Assembly: GCA_016937035.1 (NCBI GenBank)
Contig: JAFGWS010000097.1
Coordinates: 1 to 23,022 of the forward strand
From: Pontiellaceae bacterium
Lineage (GTDB): Bacteria > Verrucomicrobiota > Kiritimatiellia > Kiritimatiellales > Pontiellaceae
Direction of reading: 5' to 3'
Length of the DNA: 23,022 nt
The notes under the pieces are model-generated. The model did not search any database. It worked only from the letters and a program-made list of their open reading frames with translations, and was not told the origin of the DNA. The position numbers were made by a program, and so were the translations under genes. Below, piece after piece: positions 20,352 through 23,022 of this stretch. Positions within the stretch are counted from its first letter, which is position 1; the number at the start of each line of letters is the position of its first letter.

Positions 20352-22352
20352 TTACTTTACCGTTGCACCCGGGCCGATTCCGACTTCCACCGTCACCAGC
20401 TTCAGCGTATCGCCTTTCGATGCCGCCAGCAGCATGCCCTGCGACTCCACGCCGCGCAGCTTGGCAGGTTTCAGGTTGGCCACCACCACAATCGTCTTGC
20501 CAATCAGCTCTTCCGGCTGATAGTGCATCGCGATTCCGGCCACAAGCTGTCGCTTTTCCGTTCCGAGATCCACCTGCAGTTTGAGCAGCTTGTCCGCACC
20601 TTCAATCTTCTCCGCCTCCAGTACCACCGCCGTCTTCAGATTCACCGCCATCACCTGATCAAAGGTAATCAAACCGTCGGTAGATTGATGATTTCCGATT
20701 TCCGATTGCTGATTTTCCGATTGCTGATTTTTCGGCTGCGGCTTCTTTTCAGCCGTTCCCTCTGACTTCTGACTACTGACCTCTGACTCCTGATCCTTCT
20801 TTATCTCAATACGCGGGAAAAGGGCACCGGGCTGCAAAATTTCAGAACCGGGAACCAACACGCCAAACTCGGTCAGACGGTCCAGATGCGGTTTGGCATC
20901 AGCCATGCCCAGCGCCGTCCGAAGCGCCACCATTTTCTCGGGCATTACCGGATAGAGGAGTGCCGCGCAGACGCGCAGACATTCCGCTGCCGTGTAAAGA
21001 CAATGTGCCACCTGCGCCTCTGTTCCCTCCTGCTTGGCCAGACTCCAAGGCGCACGCTCTTGTAGATAAACATTAATTTTGCGGACCACCGACATCACCG
21101 ACGCCACCGACGCATCCAGCTTCATATTGCTGATCATTCCCCCCATTTCATCGGAGACTGCGACCGCTTCTTTCCAAAGCGCATCTTCAAGTGCTGTGTC
21201 GATTCCGTCGGTGCTTGTCCGCGGCATTTTCCCGTTGCAGTAGCGCGAGATCATGTTCAGTACGCGGTTGGCCACGTTGCCGAGGTCGTTGGCGAGGTCA
21301 GAATTATAACGTTTCACAAACGACTCTTCCGTAAAGGAGGCATCCTGCCCAAGCGTCATTTCAGCGATCAGGAAATAGCGGAACGCATCGACGCCGTAAC
21401 GGTCGATCATATCCATCGGATTCACCACATTCCCCAGCGACTTGCTCATCTTCGTGCGGCCCGTCAGCCACCAGCCGTGTGCAAAAATGCTCTCCGGCAT
21501 CTCAATACCCATCGCCTTGAGCATTGTCGGCCAATAGACCGTGTGCGTGGTGAGAATGTCTTTTCCGATCAGATGGCACGAACACGGCCACCATTGCTTG
21601 AAGCGTTCTTCATCGGATTTATAACCGACTGCAGAGATATAGTTGATCAGTGCGTCGAACCAAACATAGGTCACAAAATCGGCATCGAACGGCAGTTCAA
21701 TCCCCCACGCCAGACGCGACTTCGGCCGCGAAATACAGAGATCCTGCAGCTCCTTGTTTTTAAGGAAACCCAGCGTCTCGTTGGCGCGGAACGAAGGCTG
21801 AATAAAACCGGGGTGCTCCTCAATATACTGAATCAGCCAGTCCTGATATTTACTCATGCGGAAAAAATAGTTCGACTCCACAATCGAATCGACCTTGCGG
21901 CCGCACTCCGGACAGTTTCCATCCACCAGATCCTTCTCGGTAAAGAAGCGCTCGCAGCCGACACAATACCAGCCCTCATACTCCGCCTTATAAATTTCGT
22001 CGCGGTCAAACAGCTCCTGCAGCGTCTGCTGAACCACCGTTTTATGGCGCGGCTCCGTTGTGCGGATAAAGTCGTCGTGCGTAATTTCCAGCCGCTTCCA
22101 CAGTTCCTGAAAACGAATGACCGTCTGATCACACTGCTCCTGCGGCGTAATTCCGTTCGCGTCCGCCGCCTGCTGCACCTTCTGCCCATGCTCATCCGTT
22201 CCCGTCAGAAAATGGGTCGGCACATCGAGCAGCCGATGATAATTCGCCAGCACATCGGCCAGAATCGTCGTGTACGAATGGCCGATATGCGGCTTATCGT
22301 TCACATAATAGATTGGTGTCGTTACATAATATTTGGATGGTTTGTCCGCCAT
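20352..22352 (-). CDS. metG: Methionyl-tRNA synthetase with C-terminal tRNA-binding domain
   Basis: A 666-residue class I synthetase that charges tRNA-Met. The catalytic domain has TTPIYYVNDKPHIGHSYT (HIGH at 22-25), a single zinc knuckle (Cys130, Cys133, Cys147, Cys150) and KMSKS at 301-305; the anticodon-binding helical domain follows (residues about 345-500). The C-terminal ~110 residues are a Trbp111/EMAPII-like OB domain (VMAVNLKTAVVLEAEKIEGA; GIAMHYQPEELIGKTIVVVANLKP; LRGVESQGMLLAA). Between them, about residues 517-556, lies a low-complexity Gln/Ser/Glu/Lys linker encoded by short DNA repeats (see repeat entry). GAGG at 22362-22365 on the minus strand supports the start. It is upstream of ppdK by 135 nt. 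Confidence 0.97.
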   Translation of the reverse strand: MADKPSKYYVTTPIYYVNDKPHIGHSYTTILADVLANYHRLLDVPTHFLTGTDEHGQKVQQAADANGITPQEQCDQTVIRFQELWKRLEITHDDFIRTTEPRHKTVVQQTLQELFDRDEIYKAEYEGWYCVGCERFFTEKDLVDGNCPECGRKVDSIVESNYFFRMSKYQDWLIQYIEEHPGFIQPSFRANETLGFLKNKELQDLCISRPKSRLAWGIELPFDADFVTYVWFDALINYISAVGYKSDEERFKQWWPCSCHLIGKDILTTHTVYWPTMLKAMGIEMPESIFAHGWWLTGRTKMSKSLGNVVNPMDMIDRYGVDAFRYFLIAEMTLGQDASFTEESFVKRYNSDLANDLGNVANRVLNMISRYCNGKMPRTSTDGIDTALEDALWKEAVAVSDEMGGMISNMKLDASVASVMSVVRKINVYLQERAPWSLAKQEGTEAQVAHCLYTAAECLRVCAALLYPVMPEKMVALRTALGMADAKPHLDRLTEFGVLVPGSEILQPGALFPRIEIKKDQESEVSSQKSEGTAEKKPQPKNQQSENQQSEIGNHQSTDGLITFDQVMAVNLKTAVVLEAEKIEGADKLLKLQVDLGTEKRQLVAGIAMHYQPEELIGKTIVVVANLKPAKLRGVESQGMLLAASKGDTLKLVTVEVGIGPGATVK
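20683..20797 (-). repeat. Short repeats inside the metG linker
   Basis: Two perfect 15-bp units, TTCCGATTGCTGATT (20700-20714 and 20715-20729), and flanking partial units encode NQQSE repeats on the minus strand. A second cluster at 20761-20797 iterates CTGACT-like heptamers. Both styles are typical of intergenic repeats; CCGATTGCTGA differs by one base from CCGATTGCCGA found at 8141-8153 and 8282-8292. Confidence 0.85.
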
Positions 22353-22370
22353 AAATAATGTCCTCGCTCG

Positions 22371-22403
22371 CGAAAACCGCTGAGCCTTCGGCCCTAGTTT
22401 TCG
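22371..22403 (-). promoter_or_regulatory. Leader hairpin just before metG
   Basis: CGAAAAC (22371-22377) and GTTTTCG (22397-22403) are perfect arms; the 19-nt interior can pair further around GCC-TTC-GGC. It ends 18 nt before the metG start codon and immediately upstream of the ribosome site. It could affect translation or be another intergenic palindrome. No known leader class is recognised. Confidence 0.4.
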
Positions 22404-22485
22404 GTTATCCGTTTCGTGTTAATGGTTATCAGGAAAACTCAAGTCGGACAATATTGAAGATGGCGCCGCAAATGTCGAAGATTTT

Positions 22486-22504
22486 CCTTCGCTGTTCACG
22501 AAGG
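22486..22504. other. Hairpin after the small unknown gene
   Basis: CCTTCG-CTGTTCA-CGAAGG is a 6-bp stem 22 nt beyond the stop of the 81-residue gene. A T-rich stretch follows only on the plus strand, so it is not a clear terminator for the minus-strand gene. Confidence 0.35.
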
Positions 22505-22526
22505 TTTCTCTGACCCAATTCCCCAG

Positions 22527-22772
22527 TTAAGGGGTGATTTTTTCCAGTGTGTTTCGCAGGTCGAGCAGGGGGCCGTCGATAGCTTCTTCGACGTTTCGAA
22601 CAAGCCGAGAGAATGCGTGCAGGGTCCACTCATATGTCTGGATGGTTTCTTCGAGGGTTTCCAGAAAGATGGCATATTCGTCATCGTCTTGGCAGACGTA
22701 GAGATACGGTTGGCCGACTCCTTCAACATAATAGGAGGCGTTTTTAATGATGAGCGGTGTGTTCTTTGCCAT
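22527..22772 (-). CDS. Small protein of unknown function
   Basis: An 81-residue acidic protein from the ATG at 22772; AAAGGA lies 8 nt upstream, whereas the longer frame (to 22832) lacks a ribosome site. It opens MAKNTPLIIKNASYYVEGVG, then QPYLYVCQDDDEYAIFLETL, and ends in a helical, acidic stretch (RLVRNVEEAIDGPLLDLRNT). A short beta-rich front followed by one or two helices is the likely fold. There is no signal peptide, membrane helix or cysteine cluster. I do not recognise a family. It sits between metG and a repeat-bearing region, in the same direction as metG with a 174-nt gap, so a separate transcript is likely. Function cannot be inferred. Confidence 0.62.
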   Translation of the reverse strand: MAKNTPLIIKNASYYVEGVGQPYLYVCQDDDEYAIFLETLEETIQTYEWTLHAFSRLVRNVEEAIDGPLLDLRNTLEKITP

Positions 22773-22858
22773 GTAAAGTCCTTTCTCGAAGCAGCGGAAA
22801 TTAGCACTGCGACGAAGGGATCTCAAGGGCATATCGGAGGCTCGGAGATTCAGAGTTT

Positions 22859-22888
22859 AAATCACGCAAAGCCGCCAAGACGCAAGAC
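22859..22888 (+). repeat. CACGCAAAG-type short repeat
   Basis: AATCACGCAAAGCCGCCAAG followed by ACGCAAGAC is a chain of about 9-nt related units. A shorter echo (GGGACGCAAA) closes the window at 23013-23022. Units of this style are frequent in intergenic DNA of several environmental bacterial groups. Confidence 0.55.
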
Positions 22889-22903
22889 AGGATAGAGATA
22901 TCT

Positions 22904-22963
22904 GGGCAAAATGATTTCAGGGCAGAATGATTCCTATTCGCTGCTTTTCATCCATTCGTTGTA
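22904..22963. repeat. Third set of motifs A and B, with A inverted
   Basis: Motif B occurs twice on the plus strand, GGGCAAAATGATT (22904-22916) and GGGCAGAATGATT (22920-22932), and motif A occurs on the minus strand at 22936-22963 with about three differences from the 8326-8352 copy. So the two motifs move or are inverted independently. No gene is seen in 22773-23022. Confidence 0.8.
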
Positions 22964-23022
22964 AATAAAGCTGCGCGAATTGCGTGATGATTTTAGCCGC
23001 AAAAGATCACACGGGACGCAAA

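Noticed and set aside
21477..22358. A 293-residue plus-strand frame
   Set aside because: It is antisense to the conserved catalytic domain of metG and shows no domain features.

Overview
The window looks like chromosomal DNA of a Gram-negative-type bacterium of moderate G+C. The mix of an exopolysaccharide locus, a PFL-family/ACT gene pair, pyruvate phosphate dikinase and intergenic gaps packed with short dispersed repeats suggests a member of the Planctomycetota-Verrucomicrobiota-Chlamydiota group, possibly a Kiritimatiellota or related lineage. That placement is inference from style and gene content; no rRNA gene or unique marker is present.

Layout. (1) Positions 1-4369 (+) hold a tightly packed surface-polysaccharide operon: the C-terminal end of a GT4 glycosyltransferase, a SAM methyltransferase, a second GT4-like glycosyltransferase, a WecB/TagA/CpsF glycosyltransferase and a polytopic GT-C-like membrane protein. 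Several junctions overlap (ATGA, TAATG and an 8-nt overlap). After a 783-nt repeat-filled gap and a decayed AAA/DUF4143 ATPase (5153-5844), the theme resumes with an O-antigen ligase/polymerase fused to TPRs (6031-8109). (2) Positions 8110-8702 are a second repeat-filled gap. (3) Positions 8703-10928 (+) carry a methylthioadenosine/S-adenosylhomocysteine deaminase, a small DUF6941-like protein and a rubredoxin-like protein. (4) Positions 10935-15647 (-) carry, in transcription order, a VanZ-family protein, a tandem-ACT protein, a PFL/UPF0210 protein, a hemolysin III-family membrane protein and RNase PH. (5) Positions 15833-17268 (+) carry a membrane-anchored glycine-rich EF-hand protein with its own terminator, then rpmI-rplT without infC. 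(6) Positions 17463-22772 (-) carry ppdK, metG and a small unknown gene; a long bidirectional hairpin separates rplT from ppdK.

The most unusual material is not a new enzyme system. It is a layered population of short repeats in the gaps: a 118-bp direct-repeat pair around a core with inverted repeats, a 62-bp tandem duplication of UUCG-type hairpins inside a duplicated flank, and several modular motifs that recur up to about 14 kb apart. Repeat sequence of the same style also appears in frame in the interdomain linker of metG. The membrane-anchored, coiled-coil, EF-hand, Gly-Phe repeat protein and the VanZ protein with a long insert are the most interesting proteins. I do not see a convincing new defence or mobile system.
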